DNA from: Rhizobium skierniewicense
GTDB taxonomy: Bacteria > Pseudomonadota > Alphaproteobacteria > Rhizobiales > Rhizobiaceae
Assembly: GCF_014196515.1 (NCBI RefSeq)
Contig: NZ_JACIDV010000007.1
Span: 186,001 to 250,000, forward strand
Length of the DNA: 64,000 nucleotides
Direction of reading: 5' to 3'
The notes below the pieces were generated by a model, which worked only from the letters and a program-made list of their open reading frames with translations, was not told where the DNA came from and ran no database searches. Position numbers and translations under genes: made by a program. Positions 37,954-45,673 of the stretch are shown one piece after another; position 1 is the stretch's first letter; each line of letters starts with the position of its first letter.

Positions 37954-38415
37954 ATGGCGTTGGCAGATTTGCTGCAACAGGATGCGATTATTCCCGCCCT
38001 CAGAGTGAATTCCAAAAAGCAGCTTCTTCAGGAATTGGCGGCCCGAGCCTCACGAATCACAGGCGTGGCCGAGCGGGAAGTGTTTGACGTCATCTTGCAA
38101 CGTGAGCGGCTGGGTTCGACCGGCGTCGGTCACGGTATCGCCATTCCCCACGGAAAGCTTGCCAGCATCGACCACATCGTCGGCGTTTTCGCACGTCTCG
38201 AAAATGCCGTCGATTTCGAAGCCCTGGACGATCAGCCCGTCGACCTGGTGTTTCTGCTGCTCGCACCGGAAGGCGCCGGTGCCGATCACCTGAAGGCGCT
38301 GTCGCGCATTGCGCGGGTGCTGCGCGATCCCGAGCTGGTCGCCAAACTGCGCGCGACCGAATCCGACACCGCGATCTTTACCTTCCTCAACCAGGAACAG
38401 GCCAACGCCGCCTGA
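37954..38415 (+). CDS. ptsN: Nitrogen-regulatory phosphotransferase EIIA-Ntr
   Basis: Terminal phosphate acceptor of the nitrogen PTS (PtsP-PtsO-PtsN), which signals nitrogen and potassium status by protein contacts rather than by sugar transport. 153 residues with the EIIA mannitol/fructose fold; the phosphorylated His is in GHGIAIPHGKL near residue 66. The ATG at 37954 lies 78 bases after the hpf stop, and a GC-rich imperfect hairpin lies in that gap. A copy of the TAGAG palindromic repeat follows 26 bases after the stop. Confidence 0.95.
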   Translation: MALADLLQQDAIIPALRVNSKKQLLQELAARASRITGVAEREVFDVILQRERLGSTGVGHGIAIPHGKLASIDHIVGVFARLENAVDFEALDDQPVDLVFLLLAPEGAGADHLKALSRIARVLRDPELVAKLRATESDTAIFTFLNQEQANAA

Positions 38416-38441
38416 CATGTCCGTTGGTCTTGCCGTTCGGC

Positions 38442-38535
38442 TAGAGCATTTCCGGCGATCCATGGATCACCTGCAACGCTCCATCTGTTTGTTTTTCCGC
38501 AATTGCGGATGCGAAACCGGTTCCGACTTTCTCTA
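38442..38535. repeat. 94-bp palindromic repeat, TAGAG...CTCTA type
   Basis: Starts TAGAGCATTTCC and ends CTCTA, like the element at 3395. It contains two perfect palindromes: GATCCATGGATC (12 bp) and CCGCAATTGCGG (12 bp), plus an AACCGGTT core. It fills the gap between the ptsN stop and the convergent stop of the small membrane gene. No coding capacity. Confidence 0.6.
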
Positions 38536-38543
38536 CAATCGGT

Positions 38544-38837
38544 CTATTGCCCGACGTCCCGCTCGATTTTCATCTCGGCCATCCGGTCATCCAGCCTGCG
38601 CAACCGCTCAAGGCTTGGAAGACCCAGTTCGTGGCGCGGCGTGTTGTCGGGCGGCATAAGTGTGTAAGGCTGCGGCTCCTTCCACACGGGCGGATTGGTC
38701 TTGCGCAGATGATAGAGGTAGAGCGCTGCAAAGCCCAGCGCGAAGACGCAGGGCATATAGATCGCGAGCACCTTCACCTGATCGGACATCATGCGGAAGG
38801 TGTGTAAGAGATCGGCAAAGAAGCTGTAGGATTCCAT
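38544..38837 (-). CDS. Small hypothetical membrane protein
   Basis: 97 residues from the ATG at 38837 (MESYSFFADL), which has a GGGGA ribosome-binding site seven bases upstream. One strong membrane helix around residues 22-43 (VLAIYMPCVFALGFAALYL), then a proline-rich stretch and a charged C-terminal helix (LERLRRLDDRMAEMKIERD). No family recognised; it may be a phage-shock-protein-like or lineage-specific protein, but nothing in the sequence settles this. Convergent with ptsN, with a repeat between the two stops. The reading frame is open a further 80 codons upstream but that part shows no credible protein. Confidence 0.7.
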   Translation of the reverse strand: MESYSFFADLLHTFRMMSDQVKVLAIYMPCVFALGFAALYLYHLRKTNPPVWKEPQPYTLMPPDNTPRHELGLPSLERLRRLDDRMAEMKIERDVGQ

Positions 38838-39065
38838 CACATTTCCCCATCGTACATGGTGCTCACGCGGAAAAACGCGCAGCAACCGGCCATTCTGTCG
38901 AAACGGGAGATCGACCACCGGAGGAAACGGACCTCTGGTGGCCGGGGAGTTAGAAAGCCGCAAGTGAACGACCGCCCTGACCTTTAGGCTCGCGCCTTGG
39001 ACATACGTCAGGACCTCCCCAGCCATAGGAAAGGCAGAGGAATTGCGTATAGCAACAATAGACCG

Positions 39066-39213
39066 CCTCAGCCACAAAACTATGGCTGAGGGGTGTCATT
39101 ACGGCCGACACCGGCCGTCACTTGAGGGGTTTCTATGCCCCAAGACCGGTCCGTTACGCCCGGTCTCGCTGCAACCATAGCGAAAGTTGTACTGAGGGGA
39201 AATAGCTATTTTT
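39066..39213. ncRNA. Multi-hairpin intergenic region, candidate non-coding RNA
   Basis: At least five consecutive stems are visible: CCTCAGCCA/TGGCTGAGG (39066/39083, nine perfect pairs), ACGGCC/GGCCGT (39101/39113), CTT..GGGG/CCCCAAG (39121-39143, with a bulge), AGACCGG/CCGGTCT (39143/39160) and CGCT/AGCG (39168/39180). A GAAATAGCTATTTTTC palindrome follows at 39198. The stretch has no open reading frame and lies 110 bases downstream of the grpE stop. The strand cannot be decided. It may instead be several terminators and repeat remnants in series. No known RNA family was recognised. Confidence 0.35.
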
Positions 39214-39220
39214 CGTGTCT

Positions 39221-39276
39221 TAGAGCAAAGCCCCGTCTTATGCGCGAGGCGTACCCGTCAGACGATGAAGCGCTCT
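39221..39276. repeat. Degenerate TAGAG-type repeat copy
   Basis: Begins TAGAGCAAAG; its right end ATGAAGCGCTCT (39265-39276) is the reverse complement of AGAGCGCTTCAT, the first 12 bases after the T of the 3395 element's terminal repeat. The right TA is lost and the interior does not match. Probably a decayed or partial copy. Confidence 0.4.
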
Positions 39277-39323
39277 GGAGGTGTTGGGGTCACCCGCCGT
39301 TCAGGTGACCCGAAGTGCCTCCA

Positions 39324-39959
39324 TCATGCGTCTTTTTCGTTGACGCTGCTCGTGCCTGGCTCGGCTGTGGCCGGTGCATCACCCTTCGGTCCACCCTTGG
39401 CAACACCCACCATTGCGGGCCGCAGCACACGGTCACCGATCGTGAAACCGGCCTGAACCACCTGCACGACAGTATTGTTGGGAACAGCCGTGTTGGGAAT
39501 TTCAAACATCGCCTGATGGAAGTTCGGGTCGAACTTCTCGCCTTCCGCATCCATCTTGCGCACGCCGTGGCGCTCCAGCGCCGACAGCATCGAACGTTCG
39601 GTCATATCGACACCTTCGATGAGACCCGCGATGCCTGCTTCCGAATTTGTCTTCAGCTCTTCGGGGATCGTGTCGAGCGCGCGGCGAAGATTGTCGGATA
39701 CGGCCAGCATGTCGCGGGCAAAGCCTGCGACGGAATAGGCCTTGGCATCCTTCACCTCTCGCTCGGTGCGGCGACGCAGGTTGTCCATCTCGGCAGCAAG
39801 ACGCAGGAATTTGTCGCGCAGATCAGCATTTTCAGCCTTCAGCACGTCGATCGGATCGGGCTCGGACGTTTCAGGCGCATCATCTTCGACAGCCATTGCC
39901 TCGAGTGCCTCGTCTACGACGTCTGCGTCAGGTCCGTTTTTCTTGGTATCGTCGGTCAT
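39324..39959 (-). CDS. grpE: Nucleotide exchange factor GrpE
   Basis: Releases ADP from DnaK in the heat-shock chaperone cycle. 211 residues with an acidic N-terminal tail, a long coiled-coil helix (about 50-95, [19 protein letters not shown]) and a C-terminal beta domain ([21 protein letters not shown]). The ATG at 39959 is chosen over an earlier in-frame start. It lies downstream of hrcA, separated by 112 bases which should carry a heat-inducible promoter; a CTTG about 65 bases upstream with a CGATAT 17 bases later is a weak sigma-32-like match. Confidence 0.95.
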   Translation of the reverse strand: MTDDTKKNGPDADVVDEALEAMAVEDDAPETSEPDPIDVLKAENADLRDKFLRLAAEMDNLRRRTEREVKDAKAYSVAGFARDMLAVSDNLRRALDTIPEELKTNSEAGIAGLIEGVDMTERSMLSALERHGVRKMDAEGEKFDPNFHQAMFEIPNTAVPNNTVVQVVQAGFTIGDRVLRPAMVGVAKGGPKGDAPATAEPGTSSVNEKDA

Positions 39960-40071
39960 GACGTTCTCCAGCTCTACATCTGTTATGGGTTGAGCCCGAT
40001 ATCGAGGTTTACCATGCAAAAATCAAGGCTTGCGGGCAAACCATCTCCTATTCGGTAGCAGGTTTTCGAGA

Positions 40072-41163
40072 TCAGCGCCGTTTGCCGGCCAGCCGGGCCA
40101 TGATCTGGGCCGTATAATCGACCATCGGCACGATGCGCGAGTAATTGAGCCGCGTCGGCCCGATCACGCCGACGGCACCGACGACACGGTTTTCATCGTC
40201 CCGGTAGGGCGCAACGATCAGCGAGGAACCTGACAGCGAAAACAGCTTGTTCTCCGAGCCGATGAAAATTCTGACGCCCGAACCGGTTTCAGCCAGGTTG
40301 AGGACCTCGATCAGATTGTCCTTGCGCTCGAGATCATCGAACAGCAGCCTCACACGGTCGATATCTTCTTCGCCGGCGAGCCCTTCCAGAAGGTTGGAGC
40401 GTCCCCGAACAATCAGCCGCCCCAGCTTACCCTCCTCATTGTCGCCGGACCAAACCGCAAGACCGCGCGTCACGAGATCCTGCGCCAGCGTGCTCAGCGC
40501 CGCCTGAAGCTCGGATTTCTGTTCCAGCAGCTGGGTGCGCAGTTCCGGCAGCGTTTGTCCGGCCAGATGGGCGTTGATGAAATTGGCGGCCTCCGTCAAT
40601 TGCGACGACGTGATTCCGGCGGGTAGTTCGATGATGCGGTTTTCGACCTGGTTGTTGTCGCCCACCAGAATGGCCAAGCCCTTGGTTGGTTCGAGGCGAA
40701 TGAACTCCACATGCTTCAGCACCGCGTCGCTCTTGGTCGTCAACACCAGACCCGCGCCACGCGACATGCCGGACAGCATGCGGCTGGCCTCCGTCAGCAA
40801 GCCCTCGATCGGCTGCTCGCGGCCTGAGACAGGGCCGATCTGGCGGTCGATGCTGGCACGCTGCTCGGCAGGCAGATCGCCCACCTGCATGAAGGCGTCC
40901 ACGAAAAAGCGCAACCCGATCTGCGTTGGCAGGCGGCCCGCGCTGATATGCGGTGAATAGATCAGGCCGAGTTCTTCCAGATCGCTCATCACATTGCGAA
41001 CGGATGCGGGCGACAGCGACATGGGCAGAACGCGCGACAGACTGCGCGAACCCAGCGGCTCGCCATTTTCGAGATAGCCTTCCACGATGCGCCGGAAGAT
41101 TTCGCGCGAGCGATCATCCAGCAACGCACCCGGTTCTTTTCCGATCGGAGGAGAAATGCTCAT
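40072..41163 (-). CDS. hrcA: Heat-inducible transcription repressor HrcA
   Basis: 363-residue repressor that binds CIRCE elements of groESL in alphaproteobacteria and is released on heat shock through GroEL. N-terminal winged helix (residues 15-90: LPMSLSPASVRNVMSDLEELG), then a GAF-like domain and dimerisation region (PTRLNYSRIVPMVDYTA near the end). It lies upstream of grpE on minus and divergent from rph, whose start is about 160 bases away. No CIRCE repeat (TTAGCACTC-N9-GAGTGCTAA) was seen near it, so it is probably not autoregulated through one. ATG at 41163. Confidence 0.95.
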   Translation of the reverse strand: MSISPPIGKEPGALLDDRSREIFRRIVEGYLENGEPLGSRSLSRVLPMSLSPASVRNVMSDLEELGLIYSPHISAGRLPTQIGLRFFVDAFMQVGDLPAEQRASIDRQIGPVSGREQPIEGLLTEASRMLSGMSRGAGLVLTTKSDAVLKHVEFIRLEPTKGLAILVGDNNQVENRIIELPAGITSSQLTEAANFINAHLAGQTLPELRTQLLEQKSELQAALSTLAQDLVTRGLAVWSGDNEEGKLGRLIVRGRSNLLEGLAGEEDIDRVRLLFDDLERKDNLIEVLNLAETGSGVRIFIGSENKLFSLSGSSLIVAPYRDDENRVVGAVGVIGPTRLNYSRIVPMVDYTAQIMARLAGKRR

Positions 41164-41324
41164 TACGTCCGTTCTTCATCCCGTCAGTTCATGGCAGGAA
41201 TATAGTCGCTTGCGCGCTTAAGTAAAAACGGAAATTCCGCATATGCCCTGCACCGACCCGCTTTTCCTTTGCAAAACGGCCGGTGCGGCCTTAGAAGGCG
41301 GAGATCAAAACGGAGACGAACCAG

Positions 41325-42041
41325 ATGCGGCCTTCAGGCAGAAAAACCGATCAGATGCGCAAAGTGTCTTTCGAGCGCAATTTCTCGAAGCATGCAGAGG
41401 GCTCCTGTCTGGTCAAATTCGGCGACACGCATGTCCTCGTGACCGCCAGCCTTGAAGAAAAGACGCCACCATGGCTGCGCAACAGCGGCAAGGGCTGGGT
41501 CACTGCCGAATACGGCATGCTGCCCCGCTCCACCAACGAGCGCATGCGCCGTGAGGCCGCGTCCGGCAAGCAGGGTGGCCGCACGCAGGAAATCCAGCGC
41601 CTCATCGGACGGTCGTTAAGAGCGGTGGTCGATCTTCAGGCGCTGGGCGAACGCCAGATCAGCATCGACTGCGACGTCATCCAGGCCGATGGTGGAACCC
41701 GTACGGCGTCCATCACCGGCGCATGGATTGCCCTTCACGATTGCCTGAAGTGGATGGAAACCCGCAACATGATCAAGGTCGAGAAGGTTTTGAAAGACCA
41801 TATCGCCGCGATATCCTGCGGCATCTTTGCCAGCCAGCCGGTGATCGATCTCGATTATCTCGAAGATTCCTCGGCCGAAACAGACGCCAATTTCGTCATC
41901 ACCGGTTCGGGTGGCATCGTTGAAATTCAGGGCACGGCCGAAGGCGCACCGTTCAGCGAGGAGGAGTTCCTGACGCTGCTGGGCCTTGCCAAGACAGGCT
42001 GTGCGGACCTCGTCGAGCTGCAAAAACAGACGATTGCCTGA
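41325..42041 (+). CDS. rph: Ribonuclease PH
   Basis: Phosphate-dependent 3'-5' exoribonuclease that trims tRNA 3' ends. 238 residues, the standard length. Readable: [20 protein letters not shown] at the start, [35 protein letters not shown] with basic residues in the active site, and [20 protein letters not shown]. First gene of rph-rdgB-hemW, starting at the ATG 41325, preceded by a GGAGA site. All three genes run on plus with small gaps. Confidence 0.97.
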   Translation: MRPSGRKTDQMRKVSFERNFSKHAEGSCLVKFGDTHVLVTASLEEKTPPWLRNSGKGWVTAEYGMLPRSTNERMRREAASGKQGGRTQEIQRLIGRSLRAVVDLQALGERQISIDCDVIQADGGTRTASITGAWIALHDCLKWMETRNMIKVEKVLKDHIAAISCGIFASQPVIDLDYLEDSSAETDANFVITGSGGIVEIQGTAEGAPFSEEEFLTLLGLAKTGCADLVELQKQTIA

Positions 42042-42059
42042 GCCAGGAACGCGAAACCC

Positions 42060-42704
42060 ATGCGCAAACTCGACACCAGAACCATCGTCGTTGCCAGCCA
42101 CAACAAGGGCAAGATCGCCGAAATCGCCGATCTGATCGGCCCTTTAGGCTTTTCCGCCAAGTCTGCGGCGGAGCTGAATTTCGCCGAGCCCGATGAAACC
42201 GGCACAACATTCGAGGAAAACGCCGCCATCAAGGCGCTGGCCTCTGCGCGGGCGTCCGGATTGCCATCGCTGTCCGACGATAGCGGTCTGGTGATCGATG
42301 CGCTTGATGGCAATCCCGGTGTCTACACCGCCAACTGGGCGGAAACGGCTGACGGCACGCGTGATTTCGACATGGCGATGCAGAAGGTGGAGGACGCCTT
42401 GCAGGAACGCGGCGCGACCGAGCCTTCCGCCCGCACCTGCCGCTTCGTCAGCGTCCTGTGCCTGGCCTGGCCCGATGGCCACACCGAATTCTTCCGCGGC
42501 GAGATCGAGGGCACCGTCGCATGGCCTCCACGCGGCACCAGCGGCTTCGGCTATGATCCGATCTTCCAGCCGCAAGGCCATGACACGACATTTGGCGAGA
42601 TGACATCCGACGAGAAACACGGCTGGAAGCCGGGCGATCCCCAGGCGCTCTCGCACCGCGCCCGCGCGTTCAAGACATTCGTCGAAACCTGTCTGGACGC
42701 ATGA
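42060..42704 (+). CDS. rdgB: dITP/XTP pyrophosphatase
   Basis: House-cleaning enzyme that hydrolyses non-canonical dITP and XTP to monophosphates. 214 residues of the HAM1/RdgB family: [13 protein letters not shown] near residue 10, the active-site [18 protein letters not shown] near residue 75, and the C-terminal [24 protein letters not shown]. It starts 18 bases after the rph stop and ends with TGA overlapping the ATG of hemW by four bases, so it is translationally coupled to it. Confidence 0.97.
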   Translation: MRKLDTRTIVVASHNKGKIAEIADLIGPLGFSAKSAAELNFAEPDETGTTFEENAAIKALASARASGLPSLSDDSGLVIDALDGNPGVYTANWAETADGTRDFDMAMQKVEDALQERGATEPSARTCRFVSVLCLAWPDGHTEFFRGEIEGTVAWPPRGTSGFGYDPIFQPQGHDTTFGEMTSDEKHGWKPGDPQALSHRARAFKTFVETCLDA

Positions 42705-43909
42705 TGATCGATCTTGGGAGCAGGTTCTCCCCTGCCCCCGATGCGACACTGCTGCCTGACACCGGTGAGCCGGGTTTCGGCATCTACGTGCATTGGCCAT
42801 TTTGCGCCGCCAAGTGCCCCTATTGCGATTTCAACAGCCATGTCCGCCACAAGCCCGTGGATCAGGAGCGTTTCGTTGCTGCTTTCTTGCGGGAAATGGA
42901 AACGATGCGCCAATTGAGCGGCGCAAAGGTCGTCACCAGCGTTTTCCTGGGCGGCGGCACGCCCTCGCTCATGGACCCGCAGACGGTCGGCGCCATCATG
43001 GATGGCATCGCCCGTTTCTGGCATATGCCCGATGGCATCGAAATCACCATGGAAGCCAACCCGTCCAGCGTGGAGGCAGAGCGGTTTCGCGGCTACCGCG
43101 CCGCTGGTATCAACCGTGTCTCCATGGGTGTGCAGGCTCTCAACGACCGCGACCTCAAGTTTCTGGGCCGTTTGCATGATGTCGCAGATGCGTTGAAAGC
43201 CATCCGGCTTGCCCGCGAAATCTTCCCACGCATGTCCTTCGACCTCATCTATGCCCGGCCCAACCAGACGGTGGAGGAATGGGAAAAAGAGCTTGTCGAG
43301 GCCATCTCCTATGCGGTCGATCACCTGTCGCTCTACCAGTTGACCATCGAGGAAGGCACGGCCTTTTACGGTCTGCACAAGGCAGGCAAGCTGATCGTAC
43401 CGGATGGCGACCAGTCGGCCCTTCTCTATGAGGCGACGCAGGACATCACCGCCCGTCACGGCATGCCGGCCTATGAGGTATCCAATCACGCCATACCGGG
43501 TGCTGAAAGCCGCCATAACCTGACCTATTGGCGTTACGGCGATTACGCCGGCATCGGCCCCGGCGCGCATGGACGCCTGACCACGGGCGGCGCAAAACTT
43601 GCGACCGCCACGCAGCGCCACCCGGAAACATGGCTCGAAAGCGTCGAGCGCGATGGTCACGGCATTCTGGATCAGGAGATGCTGGGTGTCGAGGAACAGT
43701 CCGACGAGTTGCTGCTGATGGGCCTGCGCCTGCGTGAAGGCGTGGATCTTGCCCGCTGGAGCGACCTCTCCGGTCGCGATCTTGACCCCGACAAGGAAGA
43801 CTTTCTTCTCCAACACGGCTTCATCGAGCGTCTGGGCAATTCACGCCTGCGCTGCACGCCGTCGGGCATGCTCATCCTCGATTCGGTGGTGGCTGATCTG
43901 GCGTGTTGA
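42701..43909 (+). CDS. hemW: Radical SAM heme chaperone HemW (formerly HemN-like)
   Basis: 402-residue radical-SAM protein with the cluster motif [10 protein letters not shown] near residue 30. The final Cys-x-Phe, without the CxxxCxxCxC of true coproporphyrinogen dehydrogenase HemN, marks it as HemW, which inserts heme into client proteins. Further matches are [18 protein letters not shown] and the C-terminal HemN_C domain ([14 protein letters not shown]). It starts with ATGATG overlapping the rdgB stop. Its 3' end overlaps by 38 bases the 3' end of the convergent ArsR-type gene. Confidence 0.95.
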   Translation: MMIDLGSRFSPAPDATLLPDTGEPGFGIYVHWPFCAAKCPYCDFNSHVRHKPVDQERFVAAFLREMETMRQLSGAKVVTSVFLGGGTPSLMDPQTVGAIMDGIARFWHMPDGIEITMEANPSSVEAERFRGYRAAGINRVSMGVQALNDRDLKFLGRLHDVADALKAIRLAREIFPRMSFDLIYARPNQTVEEWEKELVEAISYAVDHLSLYQLTIEEGTAFYGLHKAGKLIVPDGDQSALLYEATQDITARHGMPAYEVSNHAIPGAESRHNLTYWRYGDYAGIGPGAHGRLTTGGAKLATATQRHPETWLESVERDGHGILDQEMLGVEEQSDELLLMGLRLREGVDLARWSDLSGRDLDPDKEDFLLQHGFIERLGNSRLRCTPSGMLILDSVVADLAC

Positions 43910-44261
43910 TGTCGCTCCCTTGGTCCGACGCGGCACCCCCATCTTTTTCCTGCGCCTTACGCGCATTCTCCGCGCTTTCGCGGCGAAGCGGTGCGCCGAT
44001 CGGGCAGATATCCTGCACGAAGCCCGTCAGGCTGTTGGCAAGCGTGTCCGATACTTGCCGGTAATAGACATACTTGCCCCGTTTTTCCGACGCGACGAGC
44101 CCCGCATGCTCAAGCAATTGTAAATGCTGGGAAATAGACGGTTTCGACATATCGAAACGCGCGGCGATATCGCCTGCGTTCATCTCGTGATGCGCGACAT
44201 AGGCGAGGATTTTGCGTCGGACGGGAGAGGCCAGCGCCTCGAAAATCAACTGTATGGACAT
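43872..44261 (-). CDS. ArsR-family winged-helix transcriptional regulator
   Basis: 129 residues from the ATG at 44261 (MSIQLIFEALASP). It has a winged-helix fold with ALASPVRRKILAYV, MSKPSISQHLQLLEHAGLV as the recognition region and the wing KRGKYVYYRQ. There are no clustered Cys or His of a metal-sensing ArsR. A Cys at about 88 in QDICPIG is single, so a redox or other signal is possible. The tail of about 40 residues is low-complexity. It is divergent from the SRPBCC/membrane pair, and an operator-like inverted repeat lies in the 97 bases between. It very probably represses that pair and itself. Tail-to-tail overlap with hemW. Confidence 0.9.
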   Translation of the reverse strand: MSIQLIFEALASPVRRKILAYVAHHEMNAGDIAARFDMSKPSISQHLQLLEHAGLVASEKRGKYVYYRQVSDTLANSLTGFVQDICPIGAPLRRESAENARKAQEKDGGAASDQGSDINTPDQPPPNRG

Positions 44262-44277
44262 AGCGCTTTCTACCATT

Positions 44278-44336
44278 AATCAATTAGCCAATCAACTAAC
44301 TGTTGACAGAATTACATTTCGTCGATTACCTAATTG
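44278..44336. promoter_or_regulatory. Operator/promoter region between the ArsR gene and the SRPBCC gene
   Basis: An inverted repeat CAATTAG-cc-AATCA (44281-44294) pairs with CGATT-ac-CTAATTG (44323-44336), matching at 11 of 14 positions. A direct repeat AATCAAnTA occurs at 44278 and 44290. A perfect -35 box TTGACA (44303-44308) for the plus-strand genes lies between the arms, so a bound repressor would cover the promoter. The -10 region (TTACCT or nearby) is weak. Inferred, not demonstrated. Confidence 0.6.
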
Positions 44337-44358
44337 TAGAAATGATGGAGACTTGATC

Positions 44359-44853
44359 ATGCAGATACACTCGCAATGGATTTTCGACTGCGCCCCTCAG
44401 CACATCTGGCCGCATTTTTTGCATGCCAAGATGGACAGCTCGAAGCCGTTCCTGTTCCGCCTTGGCATTCCCAAGCCTGTCAGCTGCAAGGTTCTGGAAG
44501 GCCATGGCGCACTGGGCAACACCCGCCAGTGCACCACGGATCGCGGCACCATCGACCAGCGCATTCTCGATTACGTCCCCAACCGGAAACTGCGTTATCG
44601 CATGATCGACAGCACCGTGTGGTGCAAGGACTGGATCGGCACTCTGGAGGATGAATTCACTCTTGTTCCGATTGGACCCAACACGACACGCGTCGAACGC
44701 CGCAGCGATTTTACCGCGCGTGGATTGCTGGCCCCGCTCAGGCAACTGGCGCTGTGGATCGCCTTGAAACAGGCCCATCGCTACGCCTCGAAAAACTGGC
44801 GCAGATTGAGCAGCGAGGCGCAAACCGCAGAGCAACGGGAGGTCACGCCATGA
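44359..44853 (+). CDS. SRPBCC (START-like) domain protein
   Basis: 164 residues from the ATG at 44359 (MQIHSQWIFDCAPQHIW), with a GGAG site nine bases upstream. The single-domain helix-grip fold of the polyketide-cyclase/SRPBCC type: TRQCTTDRGTIDQRILDYVP, a central strand WIGTLEDEFTLVPIGPNTTRVER and a C-terminal amphipathic helix that would close a hydrophobic pocket. No catalytic residues can be named. Ligand unknown. Its stop overlaps the start of the next membrane-protein gene (ATGA), so the two are coupled. Under the divergent ArsR-type gene. Confidence 0.8.
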   Translation: MQIHSQWIFDCAPQHIWPHFLHAKMDSSKPFLFRLGIPKPVSCKVLEGHGALGNTRQCTTDRGTIDQRILDYVPNRKLRYRMIDSTVWCKDWIGTLEDEFTLVPIGPNTTRVERRSDFTARGLLAPLRQLALWIALKQAHRYASKNWRRLSSEAQTAEQREVTP

Positions 44854-45395
44854 AGGATCGTCAGACACCGCAAACCATAGCCCGGATCGTGTATTTCGTC
44901 GAAATTCTCGTCTTCGCGGCACCATTCTACCTGACCTACGGAATTCTAGCCGTCATCAGCGCCCCCTATGCGGGACTGCTGATCCTGTTCAGCCCAGCCT
45001 GGTTGATGGCCTATCTGATGGACGCAAATGGAGAGTTCGCTCCGGTCATTCTCGTGGGAACAATCGTCATCGCCATCGCTGCATTGTCCCTAACTGGTGT
45101 GGTCGCCCTGTGGAAACTGGCAAAGCTCTCCCACATCTATATGTTCAAGGGTGCCGAAGCGCTGTCGAAACATCACCGCGATCTCCGCATCGGTCTCTTC
45201 TGCGGTCTCGCGCCGCTCATTTTCACCACCACGGTCATGGCAGCGATTGCCGTCAGCGACGGCGGCTGGACAAGTCTGCCCTTTGCCATCATCGGCGGCG
45301 GTACCTTGCTCATCCCGGTCGCCCATCTGTGGCTGGCGATGCCCAACGCTCGCGAAAAGCTCGGCGCAGGCACCGAAACGCCGCTCCTTGCCTAG
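44850..45395 (+). CDS. Four-helix inner-membrane protein of unknown function
   Basis: 181 residues with four clear membrane segments: about 13-38, 60-85, 115-135 and 142-165 (for example VYFVEILVFAAPFYLTYGIL and VILVGTIVIAIAALSLTGVVALW). Short basic loops favour an N-in orientation. No family recognised; no transporter or enzyme motifs seen. Start ATG at 44850 overlaps the SRPBCC stop by four bases. Together with the SRPBCC protein it forms a two-gene operon likely regulated by the adjacent ArsR-type repressor. The link between the two proteins' functions is unknown. Confidence 0.72.
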   Translation: MKDRQTPQTIARIVYFVEILVFAAPFYLTYGILAVISAPYAGLLILFSPAWLMAYLMDANGEFAPVILVGTIVIAIAALSLTGVVALWKLAKLSHIYMFKGAEALSKHHRDLRIGLFCGLAPLIFTTTVMAAIAVSDGGWTSLPFAIIGGGTLLIPVAHLWLAMPNAREKLGAGTETPLLA

Positions 45396-45577
45396 ATCCG
45401 GTTTCGTCCCGGCCCGCCGTACAGTCACGTTTGATGACAACAACCAGCCCGACAGAGACAAAATCCGACAGGAGCTGATGCCGACCGCTGCGCCAAAGCG
45501 CAAACGTCCCGCGTCGCACCTTCTGGTCGCTCTATTTAAAGATCTCGGACGTCATGACGCGCTAGCGACAACGACAC

Positions 45578-45620
45578 GTAGAAAGACCGGTCACGCCGTT
45601 TGAAGGCGGTACCGGTCTCT
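45578..45620 (-). terminator. Hairpin terminator downstream of dnaA
   Basis: Stem AGACCGGT/ACCGGTCT (45584-45591 with 45611-45618), plus inner CGCC/GGCG, gives 12 pairs with a small internal loop; on minus it is followed by TTTCTACG. It lies 56 bases after the dnaA stop, in the 278-base gap that also ends the convergent membrane gene. It may act in both directions. Confidence 0.6.
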
Positions 45621-45673
45621 GACGGGAGCAATGAGAAGGGACAGAGATCGCCGGGTTTCCCCGACCATCTCAT

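Larger units (their letters stand above)
38838..39323. other. 486-base intergenic region with structured RNA candidate and a degenerate repeat
   Basis: Between the start of the 38544-38837 gene and the stop of grpE, both on minus. It holds the hairpin array at 39066-39213 and a degenerate TAGAG-type repeat at 39221-39276. The part nearest the small membrane gene (38838-39060) must hold its promoter; I see no ORF with support. Confidence 0.5.

Noticed and set aside
39121-39143. Resemblance of CTTGAGGGGTTTC to a phage T7-type terminator
   Set aside because: The match is only a short G-rich stem with T; it does not show phage origin.
41164-41324. CIRCE element in the hrcA-rph gap
   Set aside because: Neither TTAGCACTC nor its partner GAGTGCTAA is present.
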